Part shown: positions 49,248-60,089 of the stretch, one piece after another | How positions within the stretch are numbered: the first letter of the stretch is position 1 | How the letters are laid out: every line of letters begins with the position of its first letter | DNA from: Sternotherus odoratus | Lineage: Eukaryota; Chordata; Testudines; Kinosternidae | Length of the DNA stretch: 64,000 nt | Assembly (NCBI GenBank): GCA_032164245.1 | Contig: JAVMKO010000001.1 | Span: forward strand, 168,011,434-168,075,433 | Direction of reading: 5' to 3' | Notes under the pieces: model-generated | Database searches by the model: none | What the model was told of the DNA's origin: nothing | The model's input: the letters and a program-made list of their open reading frames with translations, nothing else | Position numbers and translations under genes: made by a program

Positions 49248-49869
49248 AATATTAAATTTAATCTCTCCCATCCTTACAAAAAGTCTACTTCTTTAAAAAT
49301 CATTACCATACAAAGGGGTCCAGCTTGTTTCTCACTGCCTTGTAATCCTTCTTCGCTCACTCTCATCCCAACTGATTTACACCACCCACCCACTTTTAAT
49401 TGTTCTCCTTCAAAATTAAAAAGGTAAAAAAATAACACATTACTAGGAGACTATTAGTATTTGACCAGTCGAATAAAAATGAGATTTTATAATCTCCTGA
49501 GAGAAAGGAGATAAAAGCTAACTCCTCTATAATATTGCAATGATATTCCAAAACCAGATTCCCACTACACGGTTTTCTTTCAGAAAGCCTTTAAGGTTGC
49601 CCGTTAAATTCTTCAGAGCCAAGTACATGCACAAAGTGGGCATTTTACAGCTGGCTGCTTCTGTTTCATCTTGTAAATAACTGTTCCCCCCCCCCCCCCA
49701 GTTTCCCTTTTTATTGCTGGGTGAGTGATAAATCATTACATCCTCTCAGCCTACTGCTCAGACTCCTGAACCTCTACATCTCTCTACCTACCTACACCAT
49801 CCAATCCATGCAAGAAGTAACAAGTCAATTTATATTTATACACATAGCAGTTTTAAATCTCTTTCTGTA
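49248..49869. other. ZBTB21 5' intron, no element recognised
   Basis: AT-rich sequence with a C14 run at 49686-49699. Confidence 0.4.
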
Positions 49870-50472
49870 TACCGTATATACTCGAGTATAAGCCGAGTTT
49901 TTCAGCCCACTTTTTGGGCTGAAAAAAGCCGCCTCGGCTTATACTCGAGTCAGTGAAAAATGTGCGCCCCGGTTCCTCCCCTCCCCGCCGGACAAAAAAA
50001 AAAAAAAAAAAAAAAAAGAGCGCCTCGCTCTCCCATCCCCGCCGCGCGGGCGGGCTGCCGGGAGCGTCCCGGTTCCCCCCTCCCCGCCACGGGCGGGCTG
50101 CCGGGAGCGTCCCGGTTCCCCCCTCCCCGCCGCGGGCGGGCTGCCGGGAGCACTCGCGCGGCGGGGACGGGAGAGCGAGGCGCTTTTTTTTTTTTTTTTT
50201 TTTGTCCGGCGGGGAGGGGAGGAACCGGGGCGCACATTTTTTTTTTGGTCCGGCGGGGAGGGGGGAACCTCGGCAGCCCGCCCGCGGCGGGGAAGGGGGA
50301 ACCTCGGCAGCCCGCCCGCGCAGCGGGGACGGGAGAGCGAGGCGCTTTTTTTTTTTTTTGTCCGGATTTGATATCGGCTTATACTCGAGTCAATAACTTT
50401 TCCAGCTTTTTGTGGTAAAATTAGGTGCATCGGCTTATATTCGGGTCGACCTATACTCGAGTATATACGGTA
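49870..50472. mobile_element. Palindromic DNA transposon with ACTCGAGT motifs, 603 bp
   Basis: Termini TACCGTATATACTCGAGTAT and ATACTCGAGTATATACGGTA are exact inverses over 20 bp. Flanks TGTA (49866-49869) and TGTA (50473-50476) look like a target duplication, although a shorter AT or TA is also possible. ACTCGAGT recurs at about 49880, 49943, 50383 and 50455. The interior holds a long GC-rich inverted repeat and 43-bp tandem repeats. No coding frame is meaningful; the family name is not known to me. Confidence 0.85.
50047..50150. repeat. 43-bp GC-rich tandem repeat
   Basis: The CGGGCGGGCTGCCGGGAG block starts at 50047, 50090 and 50133, exactly 43 bp apart, in the loop of the large inverted repeat. 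Confidence 0.9.
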
Positions 50473-50935
50473 TGTACAAAGCAGCACTCTACAAGTGTGA
50501 CTCAGATTAAAAACCCCAGGTAGTTTTAAGAGGGAATAACCCAGATCCTGACATATTAAGCCACACACAACTCGGTGTAGAGCACTTTTCCACCTCCGCT
50601 TAATGAACAGCAAATCACAATTGAGGCTTTCAGCAGCATTTTTTTTTAAAGAAAAAAAAGAAGCAAGCAACAGACTTCAAGGTGACTTGTAAAAGATATC
50701 TAAAATATTGAACTTTTTTTTGCTTAAGGATATATTAAGAAGAAACCATAAAGGTTGCAAAACAAACTTCTTATAAATCTTAGAACATGGTTTCAACAGA
50801 TGTTTATTGTGAGCTCCAATACCACAGTTGAAAGTGTATTGAATCCTCAGCCAAAATGTTTATCATTTGAAGTTAAATAGGTATAAACAAACACCAAAGG
50901 AGCTCAAGCAGTCTAAAAATTCCTTCTCCTCTCAG
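50473..50935. other. ZBTB21 5' intron, no element recognised
   Basis: AT-rich, no gene or repeat recognised. Confidence 0.4.
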
Positions 50936-52150
50936 GTTTCAGAGTAGTAGCTGTGTTAGTCTGTATCAGCAAAAAGAATGAGGAGTACTTGTGGCACCTT
51001 AGAGACTAACATTTATTTGGGCATAAGCTTTTGTGGGCTAAAACCCACTTCATCAGACGCATGGAGTAGAAAATACAGCAGGAAGATATATGTATACAGA
51101 GAACATGAAAAGATGGGGATTGTTATACCAATTCTAACTAGACAAATTAATTAAAGAGGGCCACTAGCAATAGGAGAAAAAAAACCTTTTGTAGTGATAA
51201 TCAGGATGGCCCATTTCAAACAGTTGACAAGAAGGTATGAGTAGGGGGAAAATTAGCATGGGGAAATAGTTTTTAGTTTGTGTAATGACCCATCCAATCC
51301 TAGTCTTTATTCAAGCCTAAATTTGATGGGTTCCAGTTTGAAAATTAATTTGAGTTCTGCAGTTTCCTGTTGGAGTCTGTTTTGGAAGTTTTTTTGTTGC
51401 AGAATTGCCACTTTTAGGTCTGTAATTGAGTGTCCCGGGAGGTTAAAGTGTTCTCCGACTGGTTTTTTAATGTTATAATTCTTGATGTCTTATGTGTCCA
51501 TTTATTCTTTTGCATAGAGACTGTCCGGTTTGGCCAATGTACATGGCAGAGGGGCGTTGCTGGCACATACCACATTGGTACATGTGCAGGTGAACAAACC
51601 TCTGATGTGATTAGGTCCTATGATGGTGTCCCTTGAATAGATATGTGGACAGAGTTGGCAAAGGGGTTTGTTGCAAAGATAGGTTCCTGGGTTAGTGTTT
51701 TTGTTGTGCGGTGTGTGGTTCTTGGTGAGTATCTGCCTCAGATTGGGGGGCTGTCTGTAAGTGAGGACTAGCTTCTCTCTCAAGGTTTGTGAGAGAGAGG
51801 GATCATCTTTCAGGACAGGTTGTATATCTTGATGATGCACTGGAGAGGTTTTAGTTGGGGGCTGTAGATGACAGCAAGTGGTGTTCTGTTTCTTTCTTTG
51901 TTGGGACTGACCTGTAGTAGGTGACTTCTGGGTACTCTTCTGGCTCTGTCAATCTGTTTTTCTCATTTCAGAAGATAGGTATTGTAGTTTTAAGAATGCT
52001 TGATAGAGATCCTGTAGGTGTTTGTCTGAGGGATTGGAGCAAATGCAGTTGTATCTTAGAGCTTGGCTATAGACAATGGATTGTGTGATGTGGTCTGGAT
52101 GAAACATTCATTCAATGAAGATTGTGGGAAACAGGTTTCCATAGGGTATA
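50936..52150 (-). mobile_element. Penelope-like retroelement, 5'-truncated, RT end and GIY-YIG region
   Basis: Penelope-like elements encode a reverse transcriptase followed by a GIY-YIG endonuclease. Minus-strand reading: S-Q-A-L-R-Y-N and a linker (52080-51850), then P-P-N-L-R-Q-I-L-T-K, C-N-K-P-L-C-Q-L-C-P-H-I and F-T-C-T-C-T-N-V-V (51840-51560). After a frameshift near 51550 it continues D-I-K-N-Y-N-I-K-K and V-G-E-H-F-N-L-P-G-H-S (about 51490-51420), the conserved end of the endonuclease. The 3' UTR at 51100-50936 contains the tail found alone elsewhere in this window. Inactive. Confidence 0.9.
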
Positions 52151-55100
52151 CTCTCAATTTGTTACAATTTTTAAAAAGGGCCATTTTAAATTAAACTATG
52201 GAGCAAAATTTTAATGTTTCATTGAAGCACTACAACAAAATTCTTAAAATGTAAGTGGGAGATTTTAAATTATCTTAAATCATCCAAAAAAAGGGATTTC
52301 TTCATCCATTCCAGATAAGTAAAATTTGGTAAGTGAGATTAATCACAATATTATGAAAAAGAAAAAGAAGGAAAAAAAATGGGAGAGTGGAGCAGGTGCC
52401 TAACATAAAAACAACCTTTTGTTTCTTGTTCCTTGAATGACTCCGTTTATGAGATGTACATGATCTGCTCCAAAATGACAACACATAAAAGCTTCATTCA
52501 GTGAAGACAGTAAAAAAAAAACCACACACATTTCCCTTCTTTCAACTATTGGGGGGGGTGGGAGGGGGGGGGGAGGGTAGACCTGCTGTCCCAAATTTCA
52601 TAATCATTGAGGAGAAGGAAAACAAGATTGCTCTTACAGAGAGCCATTAGGGACAGGGCTGAAGAGGAGATCTCTTTTGAACTGAGGACGGATTTAAAAG
52701 CAGAATATGTTACATCCTTCTCTGTGATGAAGGATTTTGCTGTTTGTAGAGAACTAGTTTTCCGAGATCCTCAGATGGAAGGTGCAAGTACTATTATTTT
52801 TTATGAAACAATTTACTCATTTAGAAGGTGACAGCCTTCTGAATGAGCCTTCACTCACTGTTAACAGTACTTTGCAGATATAGAAAGTCACAGTTTTCAT
52901 TTGTGTATTTCAAAACAGAAGAATATTGTAAGTCACCTGGGCCCCAGTTTTGGCAGAGCCTGCAGCAGCTCACATCTGCAATGACGAGGAAAGTCCTGGG
53001 CTGGAGCATGTCCAGTTCAGATAGAATCTTTAGCATTTGATTGCGAAGCTCTAGCAAATGTCTACTGAGCCTATGCAGACTGCACTTCAAAGGTTAATAA
53101 TTTGGCCCAATTTAGATCTATTTTCTTGGGAATGGAAAAAAGGCACCTCTCGAACACAAAGGCCTCCTCCTGCCTAATTTTGAATTCCAACTCTAATGGA
53201 TTGGGAGCTTCTAAAATAAAAGGTCACCAGAACTTTTTAACATGTACAAACAACTTATTTTTGTCCTGCCTCATTCTCAGAAACAGCTAAATCATTTCGG
53301 CTCAAATTCCTGCTGCCACAAAATCAATCAGCTTGAGGGAGAAATCCAGCACAAAATATTTCAGTCCAAACTGTTAAAGTATAGCAAAGCCACAAGCAAC
53401 AAAAACAGGGTCTTATAATGGGGAAGTTTTGGCAATCTTAATAGGCAGTGCTACCAGCTCTTCCTATAATGTAGTATTTGCTACTCTTGTTTTAATAGTT
53501 AAATTGACTTTATTTGTACAACTCTCTCTCTCCCCTCCCCCCAGGTTAATATTGCTATTGGACCCTTAAACTTTTGATTATTTTTAACTGCAATCTTAAT
53601 GGAAAACTATATGAATTAAATGTTAATTATACATATACACACCAATTCTACATCTATTCATACTAAATATGACAATGCCATCCTTATGATAAATATACAA
53701 CCATCTGAGAAACTGCATCTTGCCTTTTTCGCCTGCAATCTATAACTAATCATTACATTCTGAGACTCCCAAAATGAAAAAAAAATGCAGCTTCAAATAG
53801 ATGCTATTTAAAAAATAAAAAAGCCTATCACAAGAATTACCTTTTGCCTAAAATGTAGCCTGGTCTTTCAAATTTACACTACTATGGGTTCTGGATAAAT
53901 TTCACTCTTTGACAAGTGACTTTAAAATCCAGTATCTCACACAATCAGGAAAAAGAAAAACTGTCCTTATGCCAGTGGAAAGCTGAGATTCCTGGCTTTC
54001 CAGTGATGTACAGTGTTCATTTCATCTGACTTGTCATGAAATATCGGACTTCAAAAAAGTGCCGTGTCCTACCTTTATAGAAAAACTATTTCAAATAATT
54101 TTAGAGGTTAAAAAAAATATATTAGTACTTTTCCTCCATCTTTCTCTCTCAGGCCTGTATAACTGGATTAATGGTATTAAGACAACCCTAGATTTACAGG
54201 CAAAGCTTTACAAAATACCACTATGTACAACGTACAAATATATAACATAGTTTTTCTGTAAAATATAGAGTATGTGATGGTGTGTGGTGAAATAAAAGAT
54301 TTACCTGAGTTTGGAATGCAGCTTTGCTACTTTTTAACAAAGAAGCTATCCCAAACTCAGACCAATAAATATATTGCACATTAATCTTTTAGTACTTGTG
54401 TGTACCTTAAAGCTAAATTAAGTTTTTTGTACAAATAGTTTATTCAATGAAAAATGCAGTTTTGAGTGACCTGAAACTATTTGTGAATGTGATAAAGAGT
54501 TAATCAAATAGTTTTCACTAAAAAATTTTTGGGAGGACTTAGGTGCCATTTGCAAAATATCTGTAGGTGGTGGTATTGTTTTTAGAAGTGACAATTTGTA
54601 GTCATTCATAATGACATGAACAGTCACTGGGGTAGAGAGAGAGAATGATTCTGTAGCCTGGTTGGTAGGGAACTAATCTAGGAGTTCTGAAGCTCACAAT
54701 TTGAGGGATGTTGATACATTAGAAGGGATTTGGGGAGCAGTCATGAGAAGGATTACAGGATTGGAGAATGATAGAACCAAAAAGTCTAATCTACTTATTT
54801 TAATAAAGAGACGGTTCAGGTGGAATCCTAAGTGCCAACTGGTAAAGGGTTCACTGTTCTGTAACAGTAGCCCGACAGGCCTGACAAATACATGACACAA
54901 CACATTGCTGTGATAATATTTATCTATAAAGACTGTCATGGGAGATCATAACTGAAAGCTGGAATCACATTGATCCTCATAATCATGCATATGTATGTAG
55001 TCATGCATGTGTAATAAACATGTTTAAATCAAGACAAGGTTGACAAACAGGTTTTGAGTAAGACACAGGAAGCTGATTCATCTGTCTCCCTGTTGGCTAT

Positions 55101-55385
55101 GTAAAGTAAGCACTATAAACTAACACAATGGAAGCCAAATCTGCTTATGGAGTAAATGGGTTTGGGAAGACCCGTCTAGTGACAGGGGCTGGAAACTACA
55201 GGGGGGGGGGGGTGCTTTCAGAAGGGCTCAAGCACTGAGGTTTAACTTACAAAAGCAGTTTCTCCTCTCTGGGTGTTCACACCTTCAGATCAACTGGTGA
55301 AAGTGGGTCGCACTCCCCCTGTCCCCAACTGAACTTACCTTGCTTTCTTGTCTGCATATTTATACCTGCCTCTGGAGATTTCCAC
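52151..55385. other. ZBTB21 5' intron, no gene seen
   Basis: AT-rich intronic DNA. G-runs at 52551-52573 and 55201-55212. No exon with coding potential recognised. Confidence 0.4.
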
Positions 55386-55436
55386 AACATTCATCTGATG
55401 AAGTGGGTCTTATCCCTAACATCTGTTAGTCTATAA

Positions 55437-56316
55437 CAGGGGTCTGCAACCCGCGGCTCCGGAGCCGCATGCGGCTCTTTCATCCCTCCGATGCGGCTCC
55501 CTGTGTGTTCTAATTTTAACCGGCCCGCAGACTGTTTTCTATGCGGCCCGCCAGCACTGTCCAACCAGTGCGCGGAGCCGCAGCCGAAAGAGAGGGGCGG
55601 GGTCAATAAGAGGCGAGCGGCGGGGGGGGGGGGGGGGGGGAGAAGAACGGAGGCGGAGCCGGGGCCGGGGCACGAGGCGAGGCGGAGCCGGCGGAGAAGT
55701 GCGAGTCGGGCCGGGGCCGGGGCAGGAGGCGAAGCGCGGCGGAGCCGGCGGATAAGAGCGAGCCGGGGCCGGGGCACGAGGCAAGGCAAGGCAAGCTGGG
55801 GGAGGGGGGGAGTGAAAGCACGGCTGGGGGGGGGGAGGAAGAAGAGCGAGAGCACGGCCGGAGGGGAGGGGGAGGGAAGAAGAGCGAGAGCACGGCCGGA
55901 GCGGGGGGGGGGGAGGAAGGGGGAGGAGGAAGAAGAGCGAGAGCACGGCCGGAGGGGGGGGAGGGAGGGAAGAAGAGCGAGAGCACGGCCGGAGCGGAGG
56001 GGAGGAAGGGGGGGGAGGAAGAAGAGCGAGAGCACGGCCGGAGGGGGGGGAGGGAGGGAAGGAACGTCTTTTTTTCGGAGCTCAAAATGTTTTGTTGCAT
56101 GCAGAAATGTAATTTTGTTTTCTCTGCAGTCGTTCATTGATTTCATAAATGCAACACATTATAGTTTGTTTATACATAGTATAAAGGCAAAAAAAACGTT
56201 ATATGCAGTGTTATTTCATTTTAAATGTCAAAAGGGTTTTGTGGCTCCCAGTGTTTTCTTTACTGTGGGAAACGGGTCCAAATGGCTCTTTGAGTGGTAA
56301 AGGTTGCAGACCCCTG
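55437..56316. mobile_element. hAT element, 880 bp, with purine-rich minisatellite
   Basis: Termini CAGGGGTCTGCAACCCGCGG and AAAGGTTGCAGACCCCTG. Target duplication GTCTATAA exact at 55429-55436 and 56317-56324. The middle (55590-56065) is GC-rich tandem repeats, with a G19 run at 55622-55640. The right 240 bp is AT-rich unique-like sequence. The long frames across the repeats are compositional artefacts. Confidence 0.94.
55660..56065. repeat. Minisatellite inside the hAT
   Basis: AGAGCGAGAGCACGGCCGGA recurs near 55842, 55880, 55933, 55972 and 56022, with spacing alternating about 38 and 52 bp, as in a 90-bp dimeric unit. To the left, GCCGGGGCCGGGGCACGAGG-type units repeat at about 60-bp spacing. 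Confidence 0.85.
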
Positions 56317-56489
56317 GTCTATAAGGTGCTACAAGACTCTCTGTCATCTTTGTGTGTGTGTGAGGGGAGGAGGGGAATACCAAACAAGTACACCAGAATA
56401 GCATTTAACTTCAAAAAGGGGAACTATACAAAAATGAAGAGGAAAGTTAAACAAAGTAAAAGGAATAAGCAGTCAGTTTTCACAGTGGA

Positions 56490-57518
56490 GAGAGGTAAAT
56501 AGAGGGGTCCCCCCCCAAGGATCTGTATTGAGACCAGTGCTATTCATAAATGACCTGGAAAAAAGTAAACAGTGAGGTAGCACAGTTTGTTGAAAAATTT
56601 TGAATTGTCTGCATAGTCCACAGCAGATTGTGAAGAATTACAAAACTAGGTGACGGGGCAAGAAAGTGGCAGAAGAAATTCAACATTGATAAGTGCAAAG
56701 TAATGCACCTTTGGCAACCTAAGCCCAACTATACACACAAAATGATGGTGTCTAAATTACCTGCTACCAGTCCAGAAAGCTCTTGAAGTCATTGTGGATA
56801 GATCTCTGAGAAACATCTGCTCAATGTGCAGTAGCAAACAAAAAAGCTAACAGAATGTTAGGAACCATTAGGAAAGGGACAGATAAGAAGACAAAAAATA
56901 TCAGAAAGCCATGGTACAAACACACCTTGAATACTGAGTGCGGTTCTGGTTGTCTCAGCTCAAAAAAGATACATTACAATTGGACATGGTACAGAAAAGA
57001 GGAGCAAAAATGATTAGGGTATGGAAAAGCCTCATATGAGAGAGATTAAAAAGATTGGAACTATTTTGCTTGTAAAAGAGATGATTAAGAGGGGATATGA
57101 TAGAGGTCTATAAAATCATGAATGGTGAATAAACAGTGTTATTTACCTGTTCACATAACCCAAGAACTAGGGGTCCCCCAATGAAGTTAATAGGCAGGTG
57201 GAAGGTTTAAAACAAACTTATCACAATGTAGTCAATTTGTGGAACTAACTGCTAGGGGATGTTTTGAAGACCAAAAGTATAACTGGGTTCAAAAAAGACT
57301 TAGATAAATTCCTAGAGGACAGGTCCATCAGTGGCTATTACCCAAAATGGGCAAGTATGCAACCCTATGCTCTGGGTTTCCCTAATATTCTGACTGCCAG
57401 ATGCTAGAACTAGACCACAGGGACAGAATTACTTGGTAATTGCCCTGTTAGAAGAAAGGACACTGAGCTAGATGGACTATTGGTATGACTCACTATGCCA
57501 TTCTTATGTTCGTATCCC
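56490..57518 (+). mobile_element. CR1 LINE, 5'-truncated
   Basis: Begins within the reverse transcriptase (G-S-V-L-R-P-V-L-F-type text near 56525 and N-D-L-E). It continues through the ORF2 tail (frame-broken) to the 3' UTR CACTGAGCTAGATGGACTAT and the end CATTCTTATGTTC. Older than the copy at 24921. Confidence 0.85.
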
Positions 57519-57904
57519 AGGTGAGTAGCCTAAAAGCTGTGCTACAGGTTATAAGAACAGCATTGGTACCACAGCTATCACCATCCACTCCTCTTCCTGG
57601 CATTTTGTGAATCCTTTTAAAAATACACAAAATAGAAAGTTCCAGGTCAAGCAACACGTTGCATTTGACTCAAAATACATTTTTCGATATGTTGAATTTT
57701 TTCACAATTTTCAGATTCAGTTCAATCCAAACTGAAATCCTTTCCCCCAATTTTTTTCAGACCTGCCAGTGAACTGGAAAAAATAATTATCCGCCCAGCT
57801 CTGGTGTGCATGACTATTCAGCGAGGTTAGCATAGTCGGCAGTTACTCTTAAACTTTTACATTTGCATAAAATTTCTGTGAGACACAGCAGGGAGAATCT
57901 ACTA

Positions 57905-58167
57905 CAGTAGACTCTCGATTATCTAGGATGATAGGAAAAAATCCTGGATAATCACCATCCATAGGAAATATGGGGAGGGGTGGTTGGTTCATCAGCCACC
58001 CTGCGCCGAGGGGAGAGGGCGTTGGTTCACTGGCTGCCCTGTGCCCTAGTGGGTGTTTTTTTGTGTGTTCTTGGGGTGGCAACAAAGCCAGAGCCAGCTC
58101 TGCAAGTTACACATAGTTTTTTTGACATCCTGGTTAACCCACATCCTGGATAATCGAGAGTCTACTG
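57905..58167. mobile_element. pogo/Tigger-like MITE, 263 bp
   Basis: Termini CAGTAGACTCTCGATTATC and GATAATCGAGAGTCTACTG are exact inverses, with TA on each side (57903-57904, 58168-58169). Subterminal GGATAATC/GATTATCC copies are present. This fits a Tc1/mariner (pogo group) element. Confidence 0.9.
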
Positions 58168-58257
58168 TATATGCAAATACTGTATGTTCTCTCTTTCTTC
58201 AGGGGTCAGATGAGAGAAACACGAATGTGAGCGATAGCTGCTATACATGCCGTGACA

Positions 58258-58430
58258 GGTTCAAGAACGGCAGCTGTGTTAGTCTGTATCCTTAAAGAAA
58301 GCGAGGAATACATGTAGCACCTTAGAGACTAACTCGTTTATTTCAGCAGAAGCTTTCGTGGGCTAGAGCTTATGCCGAAATAAACGAGTTAGTCTCTAAT
58401 GCTACAGGTATTCCTCGCTTTCTTTACATA
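58258..58430. mobile_element. Inverted pair of Penelope-like 3' ends (hairpin)
   Basis: The left arm carries GCTGTGTTAGTCTGTATCC, GAAAGCGAGGAATACATGTA and GAGACTAACTCGTTTATTTC (minus-strand tail). The right arm 58366-58426 is its reverse complement, with about five differences over 60 bp. The loop is only about 10-20 bp. Confidence 0.88.
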
Positions 58431-58734
58431 CGCCGTGTAAACCACATTGTCACGGCAGCCCAGCGCCCCCCGCAGTCTCTCCCCTGAAGCCAGGGCAGCA
58501 GTGACAGCCCAGGGTGCCAGGCAAACGGGGGGTGACTGGGCCCCACGCCAGGCCCGGATGCCCTAACCAGCAACACGGCAGCTCTTGCGCCCGCTGACGG
58601 CACCCTCGCCTCTTCCCGCCCAGCCCCGCTGGGGCGCCCTGCTTGGGGCGGTGTGAGCAGCGGAGGGCACGAGTGCTCCCGCCGCCTATAGTGACATCAC
58701 TACACTCAACAGTTCCCCTCCCCACGCTCACCGC

Positions 58735-59060
58735 ACTGCGCATGCTCGCAGCAACTCCCTCCCCTCACAGGCACCCGCATCCCGCACGCGCAGTGAAACA
58801 TTTCCGCCTCAGCAGCCTTCGGCTCAGGGCAAAAGATCCCATTTTGGCTACCACGCACGCGCGAGGTTCGGGGCACTACGCACGCGCAGAAAGGGGTACG
58901 AGGAGCCCAATGTGGGCAACACACATGCGTACTAGAGGATTCGATGAGTCTATGTGGCGGACGTGGGCACGCGCAATGGGCAGGCTTAGCCGTCTCCGGG
59001 AGTGGAGCATGCGCGGTGAAGGGATGGGCTAGTGTTGCAAGGGGCGCAAGCGCACTGAAG
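58735..59060. promoter_or_regulatory. Cluster of NRF-1-like motifs
   Basis: Alternating purine-pyrimidine GCGCA/TGCGC cores recur near 58741, 58788, 58855, 58879, 58923, 58968, 59008 and 59047. Most are 39-46 bp apart. This resembles the NRF-1 half-sites common in CpG-island promoters. The flanking sequence is not obviously repeated, so it is not a simple minisatellite. Confidence 0.5.
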
Positions 59061-59203
59061 AGTTTGGGGACCGCAGCCCCGCTCGGTGGGGGGGGGAAAA
59101 AAACACCTCAGAGTTACGTCAGGAAAGGACGCCTTTGTGCACGGGGAGACCCGCGCGGAGCGGGCAGCTCCCGAAACGGGCGCGAGACGCGGCCGTTACT
59201 CAC

Positions 59204-59340
59204 CCTCTCCGCCGTTAGCCGCACCCCACCCTGGTGCCCCCCTCGGCGCCTCCCTTCAGGATTCGCCCGCGCGCACTGCTGCCACCGCCGTGATTCCATC
59301 CATCTTGAATTTGACGTCATCCCACACCAGGGATGAGGTC
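59204..59340 (-). other. ZBTB21: Candidate non-coding exon 1 of ZBTB21
   Basis: On the minus strand a consensus donor (GAGAGG|GTGAGT) falls at 59203-59202 inside the CpG island, about 13.4 kb upstream of the ZBTB21 acceptor and on the same strand. A first untranslated exon ending here would splice to 45819. The right edge is a guess placed just upstream of the CRE-like site at 59312. No transcript data were available; another donor within the island is possible. Confidence 0.5.
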
Positions 59341-60089
59341 ATCGCAGGGAACGCTCGTCACGTGCGCAGTGTTGCGATTGGCCGGCTCCAGAGGCCGGGG
59401 GTGCGGGAGAGGCGCTTGCGCTGGGGACGGGGTGGCGGTTAGGGGGGAGTTGCCGGGGTCCCCCCCAACCGCCAGTCGCTCCTCGCGCCCTTCCCCTGCC
59501 GCGGCGGCCCCGCGCTCCGCGGGGGGCTGGGGAGGCGCCTCTCGCCGAGGCTCATCCCGGTCGCTGCGTCGGGTGGGAGCCGCCTTCTCGCTACGCGCTG
59601 CGGGCCGGGCCCGAGCCCCCCGGGCTGAGCGGGGCATCCCCCGTCCGGGGCTGGGCTGGGCACCACGGAGCGGGGGACTGGCGGGACCGAGGAGCCTGGG
59701 GCGCTGCCCCCGCGCCGCGCAGGCGGACAGTCGGGGCCGACCTGCTGCTGCCCTCCCGGGCCGAGGCGCCCCCCGCCCAGCCATGGCACCGCGACCTTCC
59801 CGGGACACGCGCGGAGCTGCCGGGGGTCGCCTTCCCGGCCCGGCTGCGCTCAGCCGCGGAGTCTGTTCGGGCTGGGGTCGGCTTGCCCCGGGGAGGAGCC
59901 AGCCCCGCTCTGTGGCGGCCTTGCCTGAGAGGAGAGGCCGGGCTCGGGGTTGGCAGGATCTCCTGAGCGGCGGGGCTTCAGGTTTAGCCGAGAGGGCAGC
60001 ACGTCCCCTGCTGTGGTCTCAGGCCCGCTCCCCAGGGGTGGGTCTAGCCCAGATCTGTGTAGCCCTGAGGACCAGAAATGTTACTTGAC

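Larger units (their letters stand above)
55386..56360 (+). mobile_element. Penelope-like 3' end fragment split by a hAT
   Basis: CATCTGATGAAGTGGGTCTT ... CTGTTAGTCTATAA (55391-55436) continues after the hAT as GGTGCTACAAGACTCTCTGT (56325-56344). Removing the hAT and one target copy restores a normal Penelope tail on the plus strand. Confidence 0.85.
58440..60080. promoter_or_regulatory. CpG island, probable ZBTB21 promoter (possibly bidirectional)
   Basis: This is a 1.6-kb CpG-dense block. It contains a perfect palindromic CRE (TGACGTCA) at 59312-59319, an inverted CCAAT box (GATTGG) near 59374 and a series of NRF-1-like GCGCATGC-type motifs between 58738 and 59056. The most GC-rich part continues to the right (59400-60080), beyond the candidate ZBTB21 start, so a divergent transcript on the plus strand is plausible. 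The open frames there have no recognisable domain and look like GC-driven artefacts. Confidence 0.75.

Noticed and set aside
49870..50472. CRISPR array or replication origin because of repeats and palindromes
   Set aside because: Vertebrate context, inverted 20-bp ends and a flanking duplication show a DNA transposon.
49939..50670. Frames of up to 243 codons with Lys and Phe runs
   Set aside because: They read through the poly-A/poly-T arms of the palindromic transposon.
55391..56300. Long frames of 251 and 269 codons
   Set aside because: They run through the hAT minisatellite and are translated tandem repeats.
59333..60088. 251-codon plus-strand open frame in the CpG island
   Set aside because: Low-complexity Arg/Gly/Ala/Pro composition, overlapping long frames on the other strand, and no domain. 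Explained by GC-rich DNA lacking stop codons.
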